A DNA stretch of 64,000 nt from Mycoplasma_N cavipharyngis (GCF_042984175.1 NZ_CP155569.1:372001-436000); one strand, 5' to 3'; counted from the stretch's first letter, positions 53,047 to 63,591 are shown. Notes: a model not told the origin generated them from the sequence alone. Program-made: numbers and translations.

Positions 53047-55041
53047 TTGAAAGATAAATATACATGAGATATTGAACATCTATTGAATAATCAACCTTAT
53101 GAGGTTTTAGAAAATGAATATATTAAAGAATTTGAAATTTTAGTAAAATTATTTCAACAAAATCCTTTTGATTCATTTCAAAAATTTCATGATTTTTTAA
53201 AACAAAGAGAAAAAATCACTCTTTTATGAAATCGTCTTGGCAATTATTTAAGCAATAGTAACAACATTGATTTAAGTAATTTAGAATTTATTAGTAAAAT
53301 CAATAGTTTGCAATTTAAATTATTACCATTAGAAAAAATTATTGCTAATTATGATAATGCTGTAATTAAATATAAAACTAAAATTGAAAAATATTTACAA
53401 GATGAAAAATTAAAAGAATACCAATACAGTTTTCACCAATTATTTCGTTATGAACCACATATTCTAAGTCCTGAAATTGAAAAGTATAATGCTAATTTTG
53501 CGCCATTATCAGGTGCATATGAACAAATTTTTTCAGGCATGATTGATCGTGATTTAAAATTCCCTGATGCAATTGATGCTAAAAATGAAAAACACCAACT
53601 TAATAATCGTGCTGATTTAATGCGATTATTAAAAAATGAGGATCGTGTTTTACGTAAATCAGCATATGTTAGTTGACATGAAACAATTTATAACTACCGT
53701 GAAACTTTAGCAACAACTTTATATTACACTTATTTAGATTATAACTTATCTGCACGAGTGCGTAATTTTCCAGGTTATGTTGCATCAAGTGCGTTTGCTG
53801 ATCAAGTAACACCTGAATTTATTCAACATGTTTATCAAGAAGTATTAAAATATGCTCCACTTTATCAAAAATTTTATAAATTAACTAAAGCGGTTTTAAA
53901 AGTTAGATATAACTTAGATAAAGTTGAAGCTTGAGATCGTTATATGTCACTTGATAGTGATGAAGAAAATTTTTCAATTGAAGATGCACAAGAAATTGCT
54001 AAAGAAGCATTAGTAGTTTTAGGTGAACAATATGTTAAAAATATTCAACGTGCTTTTGATGAGCGTTGGATTGATTGAAAACCACAACCAAATAAACGTG
54101 GTGGTGCTTATTGTATTGGAGGAACTAGAGGATTAAGCAAAATTTATATGTTATTAAATTACAATGGTAAGTTAAATGATGTTAGCACTTTAGTTCATGA
54201 AATGGGTCATGCTCTACATGCTGTTGAATATTCTCAACACCAAACCATTTATGCATCTAATAGTATTTTCTTTGCTGAAATTGCATCAACTGCTAATGAA
54301 ATTTTTTTAACTCATTATTTACTAAAAAAATATCATGATCATCCTGCTAAAAAATTATCAATTTATTATGAATTAATTGGTGGTTTTTTTAGTACAACAA
54401 CAAGACAAATTATTTTTTCAGAATTTGAATGAAAATCTAATGAATTAATTAATTCTGGTCAACCTTTTAATTCTGAAGTGGCAATGAAACTTTATCAAGA
54501 AATTATTAAAAAACATGAAGGTGAAAAAAAAGAAATAACTGATTTACAAAAAAAATCATTAAGTACAATTTTAACTATTCCTCATTTTTATAGTTCAGTT
54601 TTCTATGTTTATAAATATTCAATTGGTGAAGTGGTTGCGATTTTAGTTGTTGATAAAATTTTAAATGGTAATCAAAAAGAAATTGATCAATACTATACTT
54701 TCTTACGATCAGGTAATTCAAAAACACCATTAGATACAATTAAATTATTAGGAATTGATTTAACTAAATCTGATCCATGAGAACAATGTGGCAAAGTTGT
54801 TAGTCAATGAATTGATCAATTTGAAACAATTGCTAATCAAGTTTATTTAAACCAAGTAGATGATTCATTAACAACTGATCAAAAACCTAAAAAAACAACA
54901 ACTAAAAAATCATTAACATCAAGTACTAAAACAACAATTAAAAAAGTTGCAACTAAAACAAAAAGTAATGCTACTAAAAAACCAACAACAGTAAAAAAAC
55001 GATCTAGTAGATCAAAAAGTAGTAGTAAAAATGAAAAATAA
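53047..55041 (+). CDS. pepF: Oligoendopeptidase F, M3 metallopeptidase, with basic tail
   Basis: Cytoplasmic peptidase for oligopeptides. Zinc motif H384-E-M-G-H388 (STLVHEMGHALHAVEY) with the third-ligand region FFAEIASTANEIF, plus GAYCIGG and SVFYVYKYSIGEVVA, which are typical of PepF. Starts at a TTG (53047-53049) after an AAGAAAG tract, because no in-frame ATG precedes the conserved KYTWDIEHLL. The last 55 or so residues are low-complexity Lys/Thr/Ser (TTKKSLTSSTKTT and similar), not part of the enzyme fold. Length 664 aa, with several TGA-Trp codons. Confidence 0.94.
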
Positions 55042-55091
55042 TTGATGTGCTTTTTTAAGTTAATTAATTTAAATTAACAATTAATTTTTTT

Positions 55092-56018
55092 ATGAATCAA
55101 GAAGCTAAATTAATTAAATTTTTGTTTTTTAAACCATATTTACGTCAGACAGTTTGGGGTGGAACTAATTTAAAATCAATTTATTCAACTAATTTAGAAA
55201 ATATTGGTGAAGCATGATTAATTTCTGCTTATCCTAATTGTTCAAGTATTTGTTTGAACCCTGAATTTTTCAATTGCTCTTTAGAACAAATTTATCAACA
55301 ACATCAATATTTATTCGCTAATTATCAACAACCATATCCTAATTTAATAAAACTAATTGATACAGTAGATGATTTAAGCATTCAAATTCATCCAAACGAT
55401 CAATATGCTCAAAAGCATTATCAATCATATGGTAAAAATGAATTTTGGTATGTTTTAGCAAATAATGGCAATCCTTTTTTAATTGACTATTGTGAAAATG
55501 ATTGTCAAACAGTTTTAAATAAATTAAAAAATCATGATTTTACTAATTTATTTGCTTATGTTAATTTGATAAAAGATCAAAGTATTTATATTCCAGCAGG
55601 AACAATTCATGCTATTCCTGCTAAAACAATGGTTTTTGAAATTCAACAATCATCGGACTTAACTTTTCGGATTTATGACTATGATCGTACTTATAATCAG
55701 CAAAAACGACAATTACACCTTAAAGAAGCAATTGATTGTTTAATTCCTAAACAAAAACGAATTATTTATCAACCAAATGATACTAAATTAATTAATAACC
55801 AATATTTTTGCTTAGAAAAAATTATTGCTTCAAAAGAATATCAAAAAATTAAATTTCAAAATTTTGCTTGACTAGAAATTGTTGTCATTAGTGGTCAAGG
55901 TTATATTGATCAATATCCAATCAAAACTGGAGATGCTTTAATTATGACAAACTTATTTGAAAATAGTTTTGATTTAAAAGGTGATGCAGTAATTTTAGTT
56001 AATACAGTAAGACAATAA
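55092..56018 (+). CDS. manA: Mannose-6-phosphate isomerase, class I
   Basis: Cupin zinc enzyme interconverting mannose 6-phosphate and fructose 6-phosphate. FKPYLRQTVWGGTNL, GEAWLISAYPN, LSIQIHPNDQYA (Gln and His ligands), KNEFWYVL (Glu), IYIPAGTIHAI (His) and TFRIYDYDR are the family blocks. Length 308 aa is normal for the short Gram-positive type. It lies 50 bases after pepF. Confidence 0.95.
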
Positions 56019-56077
56019 GAAGAATTAAAAAAAGCGAATGAGAAATCAAAAAAATTGAAATTTTATTAAAAATTCTT

Positions 56078-56266
56078 TATAATATATTAGTTTATTAATC
56101 TTAATTTTAATAGTTAAAACGTGTGATCCAATTTGATTTTAATTTAGCAAAGATTAACATCAATTGTAATTAGTTATTTTTTTAATAAAATACTAATTAT
56201 TATTTTTCAATTAATGTTATTTAATGATCAAAATCAATATAAAACGCAAGAATTTTTAATTTTTTT
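56078..56266 (+). promoter_or_regulatory. Promoter and structured leader of rplM-rpsI
   Basis: TATAAT (56078-56083) then about 180 bases of leader. The leader has a long hairpin: TAATTAGTTATTTT (56167-56180) pairs with AAAATACTAATTA (56187-56199), with one bulged T, followed by TTATTTTTC. It could be an attenuator or a ribosomal-protein binding site. Confidence 0.55.
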
Positions 56267-56710
56267 ATGAAAACAACAATGTTAAAAAAAGCAACAGCAT
56301 TAAATCGACGTAAATGATATGTAATTGATGCTAAAGATCAAATTTTAGGTCGGTTATCAGTTCAAGTTGCTAATTTGTTACGAGGTAAAAATCGTCCTGA
56401 TTTTACTCCTAATCAAGATTGTGGTGATTTTGTTATTGTTATTAATGCCAAACAAATTCGTCTTTCTGCTAACAAAGCTGATAAAGAGCGTTGATATCGT
56501 CATAGTGGTTATGTTGGCGGCTTAAAATCACGCACTGGCAGAGAAGCAATTGAAAAAAAATCAGTTGAATTAATTCGTAAATCTGTTAAGGGCATGTTAC
56601 CAAAAAACAATTCACTATCATTACAACTAATGCATAAGTTATTTGTTTATGAGGATGATACTCACAAACACCAAGCACAAAATCCGGTTATTTTAGAATT
56701 ATTAAATTAG
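56267..56710 (+). CDS. rplM: 50S ribosomal protein L13
   Basis: RRKWYVIDAKDQILGRLSVQ, LLRGKNRPDFTPNQDCGDFV, YRHSGYVGGLKSRTG and GMLPKN mark L13. Length 147 aa. Two TGA-Trp codons. rpsI follows after 40 bases. Confidence 0.96.
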
Positions 56711-56750
56711 TCATTAATTTTTCAATCGATCAAAATAAAATTTATTTAAT

Positions 56751-57170
56751 ATGAATCAAACTAAATATTATGGTTTAGGCCGTAGAAAATCATCAGTCGC
56801 TAAAGTTTATTTAACTTCAGGTACTGGAAAATTTAAAATTATTCAACGAACTTCTGGTGAAATTGTTACTAATAAAGATGTTAGAGAATATTTTTGAAAT
56901 CCATTTTTAATTAAAGATTTAAAACAACCACTAATTGTGACAAATCAAGCAGATAAATTTGATATTGAAGCTCAAGTAAGTGGTGGGGGTTTTAGTGGAC
57001 AAACTGGAGCGATTCGTTTAGGAATTGCTCGAGCATTAATTGCTTATAATTCTGAATTAAAACCAAGTTTGAAAAAAAATAATTTAACTAATCGTGATCC
57101 ACGTTGTAAAGAACGTAAAAAGTTTGGAAAATATGGAGCACGTCGTTCACCTCAATTCACTAAACGTTAG
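56751..57170 (+). CDS. rpsI: 30S ribosomal protein S9
   Basis: YYGLGRRKSSVAKVYLTSG, VSGGGFSGQTGAIRLGIARA, DPRCKERKKFGKYGARRSPQ and the terminal FTKR are canonical. Length 139 aa. One TGA-Trp. Confidence 0.97.
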
Positions 57171-57212
57171 TTGATTAAAGTTTTTTATTTTTTTGAAAGT
57201 ATTAGGATTAAA

Positions 57213-57671
57213 ATGGTTCAATCAGTTGATAAAAAAATAAACAATTTGTTTAGTCATCAAGCAGAATTTATTTTTAAAGATATTATTTATAAAACTTTTA
57301 CAATGCATGATGACTTGTTTATTATTTTTGCTAGTTTAAATCATTACTTGAATCATTATTTAAACAAATTTCAAGATCAAGATCATGAATCTAAAGCAAC
57401 TTATCTTAAGTGTTTAAATATTTTTAAGTTTAATGAATTATTTGCTAATCATCCACCTTGTGAAATTCATTCAGATCCTAAATTGTTTCAATTAAAATTA
57501 AAACAAAAATGAAAACTAAAATCTGCATGCAAAAAAGCAATTAAAGCACATAATTGAGAATTATCAAAAAATGAAAAAATGTATGATTTAATTTATAAAG
57601 AAATTCATAAGTATCTTAATATTTTTCTTAAAATGACTAAATATGTTTTAATTGAAAATGATATTAATTAA
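57213..57671 (+). CDS. Unknown helical protein downstream of rpsI, 152 aa
   Basis: Not recognised. It is largely helical, basic, and without a signal or membrane helix (MVQSVDKKINNLFSHQAEF start; His/Lys-rich middle). ATG 57213 is chosen because AGGA lies seven bases upstream; the TTG at 57171 directly after the rpsI stop would add 14 hydrophobic residues. It is probably co-transcribed with rplM-rpsI, then ended by a bidirectional terminator. Two TGA-Trp codons. Confidence 0.72.
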
Positions 57672-57713
57672 ATTGTTGTTTTTTTAAATAATTACTATTT
57701 AATTGCAAAAAAT

Positions 57714-57750
57714 AAAACAAGGTTTTAATTACATTTAAAATCTTGTTTTT
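57714..57750. terminator. Bidirectional terminator between the unknown gene and ferritin
   Basis: AAAACAAGGTTTTAA (57714-57728) with TTAAAATCTTGTTTT (57735-57749), one G-T pair, then Ts. The A-rich left flank gives Ts on the minus strand for the ferritin gene. Confidence 0.85.
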
Positions 57751-57790
57751 TTTTATTTATATTAAGTTTGAATTAATTTATATTTAATAA

Positions 57791-58351
57791 TTAATGATGA
57801 TGATGATGATCTTGATCATTTGTTGCATGATGATGGTATTTTCGATCAATTTTTGCTAACATTAAATCAGTTGTTAGTAAATCATTAGAATTATTAAATG
57901 CATCAGTAATTTCAATGCATTTTTTTTCTTCAATAATTTGATCTTTAACAAAATGTTCAATGAAATAAAAAGTTGCAGGATCTTTTTCAGCAATTGCAAC
58001 ATTAGCAATTTCAACCATAATATTAGATACTTGAGCTTGATATTGACTTAAAGCAGCAATAATTTCTTGAGGATGATTAAATGGTTTTTTTAATTTGATT
58101 AATGCTAAATCATTTGTTTTTGCTCAAGAATCACGAGAATCTAAATATTGATAAAAAACTTGAGCATGTTCTAATTCTTCTTTAGCTCAATTTTGTAATA
58201 GGTGTGAAAAATTAGTCATACCTAAACGATCAGCTTCAGCAGCATATTCAAAAAATAGCATCGCTGTTGCAAATTCACGATTATACTGATCATTAACTAA
58301 ATTTCAAGTTTTAGAACCACTAAAGTGCATTAAACCTTTTGGATTTTTCAT
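57791..58351 (-). CDS. Ferritin-like iron-storage protein with His-rich tail
   Basis: Four-helix ferroxidase fold: YNREFATAMLFFEYAAEADR, NWAKEELEHAQVFYQYL (Glu and ExxH ligands), HPQEIIAALSQYQAQV and FYFIEHFVKDQIIEEKK follow non-haem ferritin helix by helix. Length 186 aa with two TGA-Trp codons in the first helices. The C-terminus is KYHHHATNDQDHHHHH, a natural metal-binding tail of eight His in 16 residues. One ferroxidase Glu of helix C is uncertain in my alignment. A GGAAATAAT sequence precedes the ATG. Confidence 0.9.
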
Positions 58352-58673
58352 ATTATTTCCTATTAAAGATTAAAGATAATTTTTGTAATTATTAATTTTA
58401 TCATAAAATAATTTAATCAATTTTATTGATTATTTTTTAAATGATAAATTGAAATTAAAATCAAAATTTAATCAAAATTTTTAATCCATTATTTTTATCA
58501 AAAATATTAAGCATTAATTTTGAGAAATAAAAGATTTTTTTCAAAAAATCAACTTAAAATTAAATCTGATTAATCATTTATATTTACTATCAAACATTTT
58601 TTAATAATTTAGAAGGAGAATTAAAATTAAACTTATATGGATAATATTATTTTAATTAAAGTTAGAGTTTATC
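58352..58673. other. Divergent gap with a 15-codon leader ORF before the sugar ABC operon
   Basis: 322 AT-rich bases hold both promoters. AAGGAG (58613-58618) lies 18 bases before an ATG (58637) opening MDNIILIKVRVYHDR, which stops at 58684 and overlaps the true start (58674, MIDNILEL) by 11 bases. The two starts look like a partial duplication. The short ORF may couple translation to the transporter gene. Confidence 0.45.
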
Positions 58674-60206
58674 ATGATCGATAATATTTTAGAGTTACAT
58701 AAGATAACTAAAAAATTTGGTCCTGTCATCGCTTTAGATAATGTTTCATTCAATATTCCAAGAAAAAAAATCATTTCAATTGTAGGAGAAAATGGTGCTG
58801 GCAAATCAACTCTTTTAAAAACAGTTTCTGGTGTTTATGCTCATGATTCTTATGAAGGAGCAGTAATGTTTGATCAGAAATGAACGCTTTTTAAAAATGT
58901 TAAAGATTCAGAAAAACTAGGAATTGCTATTATTCACCAAGAATTATCAATCGCTCCGAATTTATCAATTTATGAAAATGTTTTTTTAGGTAATTTAAAA
59001 AATGTTTTTGGGATTACTGATTGAAATTTCATGATTAGTAATGCTAAAAAATATTTGGATATTGTTGGTTTTCCTGAAATGAATTTAGAAATTGCAGCTG
59101 GAAAATTAAATGTTGCTCAACAACAATTAATTGAAATTGCAAAAGCATTAACTAAAAATGCTAAATTAATCATTTTTGATGAACCAACTTCTTCATTAAA
59201 TGAACGAGAAAGTTTTATCTTATTAGATTTAATGAAAAAATTACGTGATGAACAAGGCATTACTTGTGTTTTTGTATCACATAAACTAAAAGAAGTCGAA
59301 TATGTTTCTGATGAAATTGTTGTAATTCGTGATGGTAAATTTATTTCCCAATATGATAATGAAAAAGAATCAATTTCAGAAGCACAATTGATTAAAGATA
59401 TTGTTGGGCGTGATTTAGAAAATAAATATCCTAAAAGACCAGATCGTTCTACTATTGGTAAACCAATTTTAGTTTTAGAAAATTATACTGTTAAAGAAAT
59501 TTCTAGTGGTAAAACTGTTGTTCAAAATGCTTCAGTTCATTTAAATCAAGGTGAAATTTTAGGTATTAGTGGTTTAGTTGGTAGTGGTAGAAGTGAATTA
59601 TTTTTATCAATGTTTGGTCATTCATATGGTGAGAGAATTAGTGGTAAAACTTTTTATAAAGGTTCATTAGTTAATTTCAAATTACCTAGTCAAGCAATTC
59701 AAGCTGGAATTATGTATGCTTCTGAAGATCGTAAAAATTTAGGATTAATTCAAAATTTTTCGATTCATCGTAATATTGGTGATGCATCAATTCATTTGTA
59801 TTCGAATTTTTTTAAATTTATTTATGATAAAAAATTAATTATTAATTCTCAAAAATTAAAAGAAAAAATTCAAATTAAAACAAAAAATTTAAATAATAAT
59901 GTTGATTCACTTTCTGGAGGTAATCAACAAAAAGTTTTAATTGCTAAAGCATTATCAACTAAATTTGAAGTTTTAATCATTGACGAACCAACTAAAGGGA
60001 TTGATGTCGGCTCAAAATATGAAATTTATAGCATTATTTTTGAATTAGCAAAAGCAGGAAAATCAATTGTTGTTATTTCTTCTGAACTTGAAGAACTATT
60101 AGGCATTACTGATCGAATTTATGTCATGAATCAAGGAAAAGTTAAAGGGGAAATTTTAACTAAAGATGCTACTTCTGAAAAAATCATGCACATTGGAATT
60201 ACTTAA
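58674..60206 (+). CDS. Sugar ABC importer ATPase, two-domain (RbsA/XylG/MglA type)
   Basis: Two fused ABC domains. The first has Walker A GENGAGKSTLLKTVSG, signature LNVAQQQLIEIAKAL and Walker B LIIFDEPTSSL. The second has a degenerate Walker A (GLVGSGRSELFLSMFG), signature LSGGNQQKVLIAKAL and Walker B LIIDEPTKGIDVG. This is the ribose/xylose/galactose/nucleoside importer subfamily. Length 510 aa. The permease follows after five bases. The order ATPase-permease with one permease gene resembles xylGH more than the nucleoside operons that carry two permeases; the substrate is inferred to be a sugar. Confidence 0.93.
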
Positions 60207-60211
60207 TATTT

Positions 60212-61624
60212 ATGGATAAAAAAGAAAACAAATTTAAAAATTTTGATGATTCAGTCAAAACCAATAAATCATTTATTGGTGGCATTTCAAGTTTAATTGA
60301 TCGCATTACGATTTTTGATAGTATGTCAACTGCGATTAAAAATTGTCATAAAAAATTGCACAGAAGTTTTGAGCCACTGATTAGTAGTGTTAATCATGTT
60401 TTTAAACCAGTAATTGATTTTAAACACCAAGTGATTGACAAATCAGTTATATATCGTATGTTTAGTAATAGTTTACGTAAATATTCGATGTTTTATGTAG
60501 CGTTTTTAATTCTTTTAATATTTTTAATCTTAACTCAAGGAGCAATTTTAAGTCCCAATAATTTCACTAATATTATTTTAGGTCAATATACTTACATTTA
60601 TTTTTTAGCCTTTGGGATGCTATTAGTAATTGTTAGTGGTAATATTGATTTATCAGTGGGAAGTTTAATGGGGTTTTTTGCAACGTTAACGGGTTGAATT
60701 CTCACATTAACGGGAAATGGCTTTGTTAGTGTTATTTCAGTGATTGCTATTGGTATTCTAATCGGTTTTTTTCACGGTTTTTTAATTGGATATTTACGAA
60801 TTCCTTCTTTTATTGTTACTTTAGGAGGATTATTGTTATACGCTGGGTTGCAAAAATATATTTTAAGTGAAGCAGCTGAATCATTTAATTTCACTATTCC
60901 TGCTAGTTCTTCATTTGTTCAAGCGATTAATAATTCTATTTTTGATTATCAAGTTGGTGAATCACTTTGAATTGTTGCTTTATTAATTTTTGTTGTTTTA
61001 GCAATTATTCTAGTTTTACTTTCATATCATACTCGAATCATTAATAAACGTTATAATTTATTAAACCCTCCTTTATGAATGTTTATTACTACTAATGCTT
61101 TTAAAGTAATCTTTACTTTAGTCATTGGAATTTTAATTAGTTTATCTAATTTTGGCTTAAGATGAAAAATCATTTATTTAATTGTTGGTTTAGTATTATT
61201 TATTTTCATTACTAAAAAAACAGTTTTTGGTCGTAATGTTTATTCAATTGGTGGTAATCGCAAAGCAGCTGAACTTAGTGGGATTAATGCACGTAAAACT
61301 ACTTTGTATGTTTTTGTCATTATGGCTGTATTAGTTGCTTTAGCTAGTTTTCTTTATCTTGGTAGTTTCCTTTCAGTTACAGGAGAAACTGGTTTAGGAG
61401 ATGAATTAAATGCAATTTCTTCAGTTTTCATTGGTGGAGCTAGTGCTTATGGTGGAATTGGAACAGTTGTTAATACTTTTTTAGGATCAATTATTTTAAC
61501 AATTATTGATTCTGGATTTAATAATTTAAGTGTTCAAAACAATTTAAGATTCATTATTAAAGGAATTATTTTAATTTTAGCTGTTGCTTTAGATGTGATT
61601 TCTAGTAAAAAACGTCAAATTTAA
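60212..61624 (+). CDS. Sugar ABC importer permease (XylH/RbsC type)
   Basis: About ten membrane helices after a charged cytoplasmic N-terminus of roughly 95 residues that is longer than in RbsC or XylH. Family blocks: NFTNIILGQYTYIYFLAFGM (core), VSGNIDLSVGSLMGF, RIPSFIVTLGG, GGNRKAAELSGIN and ISSVFIGGASAYGGIGTV. Length 470 aa. The TGA-Trp codons are in hydrophobic regions. No periplasmic-type binding lipoprotein gene is adjacent. A terminator follows. Confidence 0.92.
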
Positions 61625-61678
61625 TTAAGTAAAAATAGATGATGACGTTTTATTCAAAACAATAAAAAGAAATAAATT

Positions 61679-61712
61679 AAAAAAGCAACAATTAATTATT
61701 TGTTGCTTTTTC
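61679..61712 (+). terminator. Terminator of the sugar ABC operon
   Basis: AAAAAAGCAACA (61679-61690) pairs with TGTTGCTTTTT (61701-61711), followed by T-rich sequence. Confidence 0.85.
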
Positions 61713-61748
61713 TTATCAAATTAATAAATTGCAAAAAGAAAAATAAAA

Positions 61749-62648
61749 ATGAATCAAATAAAGCATAAATATGGATCTATTGACATTGGTGGGACTAATG
61801 TTCGTTTTGCATTAATTGATAACAACCAAATCGTTTTTTTTCAAAAATTTCATGTTGATCAAAATTCACCACTAAAAACTTTAACACCAGTTTTTGATTT
61901 GATTAAAAAATATCAAGTTAATGTTTTAGGTGTAGCTTGTCCAGGACCAGCTAATTATGAGCAAGGAATTATTATTGATCCACCTAATTTACAAGGTTGA
62001 CATCATTTAAATTTAAAACAATTAATTTTTGATTCAACAGGAATTGATAAAGTTGTATTTGAAAATGACGCTAATGCTGCTGCTTTAGCAGTGCATTATC
62101 ATTTTAAGCAAACAGAAAAAGATACAACCCAATTTTTTACAATTTCTACTGGTTTAGGTGCTGGTTTAATTTATCGTAATCAAATTTTTGTTGGTTATAA
62201 TCATTTAGCTCAAGAAATTGCTAAAGTGCCATTAGCACCTTTTGATACTGATCAAGTGTTTCATCTATCACCTCATGCTTTAGAATTGTTTGCTTCTGGT
62301 ACTGGTATAGTTAATCGCGCTAAAACTTTAGGCTTAAATTTAGTTACTCCCCAAGCAATTTTTGCTAATTATGATCAAAATTTAATTGCTAAACAAATAA
62401 TTGATGAAGCAATAGTAACTCTTTCACATTTGTTTGCAACATCAATGGCCTTTTTTGCTCCTAATTTAATTGTAATTGGTGGATCTATGGGAATACATAA
62501 CCAATGATTTGTTAGAAAGGCGTTTGATCAAGCCAAATTATTAACATGATCAAATCAATACCAACAAGTTCGTTTAGAATTTGATAGTTTAGGAGATAAT
62601 TTAGTTTTATTAGGCTTAAATCATTTAATTCATGCCAAATATAATTAA
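61749..62648 (+). CDS. ROK-family glucokinase/sugar kinase
   Basis: Sugar phosphorylating enzyme of the ROK type: phosphate loop SIDIGGTNVRFALID, LGVACPGPANYEQGII, VFENDANAAALA (catalytic Asp), FTISTGLGAGLI and LIVIGGSMG. Length 299 aa. The zinc-binding Cys cluster of classic ROK proteins (CxCGxxGC) is absent; the corresponding region reads HLSPHALELFASGTGI. It could phosphorylate the sugar brought in by the upstream importer, although a terminator separates them. Three TGA-Trp codons. Confidence 0.9.
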
Positions 62649-62689
62649 AGATTTTCAATTGTTGTTAAATTAAATCAATAGACATAAAA

Positions 62690-62725
62690 AACCCACTAAA
62701 TAAAACAACTATTTAGTGGGTTAGT
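62690..62725. terminator. Terminator after the ROK kinase gene
   Basis: Perfect 13-base repeat AACCCACTAAATA (62690-62702) with TATTTAGTGGGTT (62710-62722). It also lies at the 3' end of the minus-strand tRNA-Ser. Confidence 0.85.
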
Positions 62726-62747
62726 TTATTATTTTTTATTGATAAAA

Positions 62748-62839
62748 TGGCGGAAGCTAAGAGATTCGAACTCTTGCGCAGGAATTATCCCACCTAACAC
62801 CTTAGCAGGGTGCCCCCTTAACCACTTGGGTAAGCTTCC
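62748..62839 (-). tRNA. trnS: tRNA-Ser (anticodon GCU)
   Basis: Acceptor GGAAGCT/AGCTTCC, anticodon loop CTGCTAA (GCT), long variable arm, T loop TTCGAAT, encoded CCA. Confidence 0.95.
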
Positions 62840-62975
62840 AATAAATTATTAACAGTATTATTTAATTATATCATTATTTTTAAATCTTAATTAATAATCA
62901 TTAATTGATTAATTAATATATTTGTTTTCTAAAAAAAATTATATTAAAAGATAATTTAATTAATTAAAAAAATGT

Positions 62976-62986
62976 TATAATATAAT
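62976..62986 (+). promoter_or_regulatory. Promoter of tRNA-His
   Basis: Two overlapping TATAAT boxes (62976-62981 and 62981-62986) upstream of the tRNA. Confidence 0.6.
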
Positions 62987-63000
62987 ACGTTGTTTAATAT

Positions 63001-63077
63001 GGCGATTGTGGTGAAGTGGTTAACACTCCTGATTGTGGTTCAGGCATTCGCGGGTTCGATTCCCGTCATTCGCCCCA
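63001..63077 (+). tRNA. trnH: tRNA-His (anticodon GUG)
   Basis: Anticodon stem-loop CCTGA-TTGTGGT-TCAGG (GTG), T arm GCGGG-TTCGATT-CCCGT, encoded CCA, and the extra 5' G pairing with C73 that marks tRNA-His. The acceptor stem has one T-T mismatch (GCGATTG with CATTCGC). Confidence 0.94.
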
Positions 63078-63090
63078 TTTTTTAATATAA

Positions 63091-63130
63091 AAAATACTTC
63101 TTAAGTTTGCCTACTTGAGAAGTATTTTTT
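63091..63130. terminator. Bidirectional terminator between tRNA-His and rplI
   Basis: AAAATACTTCTTAAG (63091-63105) pairs with CTTGAGAAGTATTTT (63114-63128), with a G-T pair. T-rich on both strands. Confidence 0.86.
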
Positions 63131-63141
63131 TTAATTAATTT

Positions 63142-63591
63142 TTATTTACTAGCTTGAACTGTAAAATTTAAAGTAGCAACAACATCTTTTGTTAAATAAA
63201 TTTTAACTTGATGTGCACCAATGCCAAAAGTTTGACGATCTTTAAAAGCATATTTTGATAATTCTAACTGGTGTTTTTCTTTTAATTCTTTAATGATGTG
63301 ATGGTGAGAAATACGATGGTATTCTTTATGATTAGTTTCATTATATTTCAAATAAAAAACTAATTGTAATTTATCTAATGTTTGTTTTAATAAATTTAAA
63401 GCTAATAAATCTTCATCACGTTTTGTTAAAACGTTTAATAAAATTTTATCAATTTTACTTTTATTTTTTTCTGAATAAATTAGAGCTAATTTTTTAGCAA
63501 AAAGAAAGTTTTTAGCAAAACCGTCTTTAACTTCAACAACTTGATGTTTTTTACCAACTTTAACAACATCTTCTAATAGAAAAACTTTCAT
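63142..63591 (-). CDS. rplI: 50S ribosomal protein L9
   Basis: MKVFLLEDVVKVGKKHQVVE and VKDGFAKNFLFAKKLA are the L9 N-domain. A long connecting helix and the rRNA-binding C-domain (FGIGAHQVKIYLTKDVVATL) follow. Length 149 aa is normal. Stands alone here, not in the rpsF-rpsR cluster. Confidence 0.95.
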   Translation of the reverse strand: MKVFLLEDVVKVGKKHQVVEVKDGFAKNFLFAKKLALIYSEKNKSKIDKILLNVLTKRDEDLLALNLLKQTLDKLQLVFYLKYNETNHKEYHRISHHHIIKELKEKHQLELSKYAFKDRQTFGIGAHQVKIYLTKDVVATLNFTVQASK

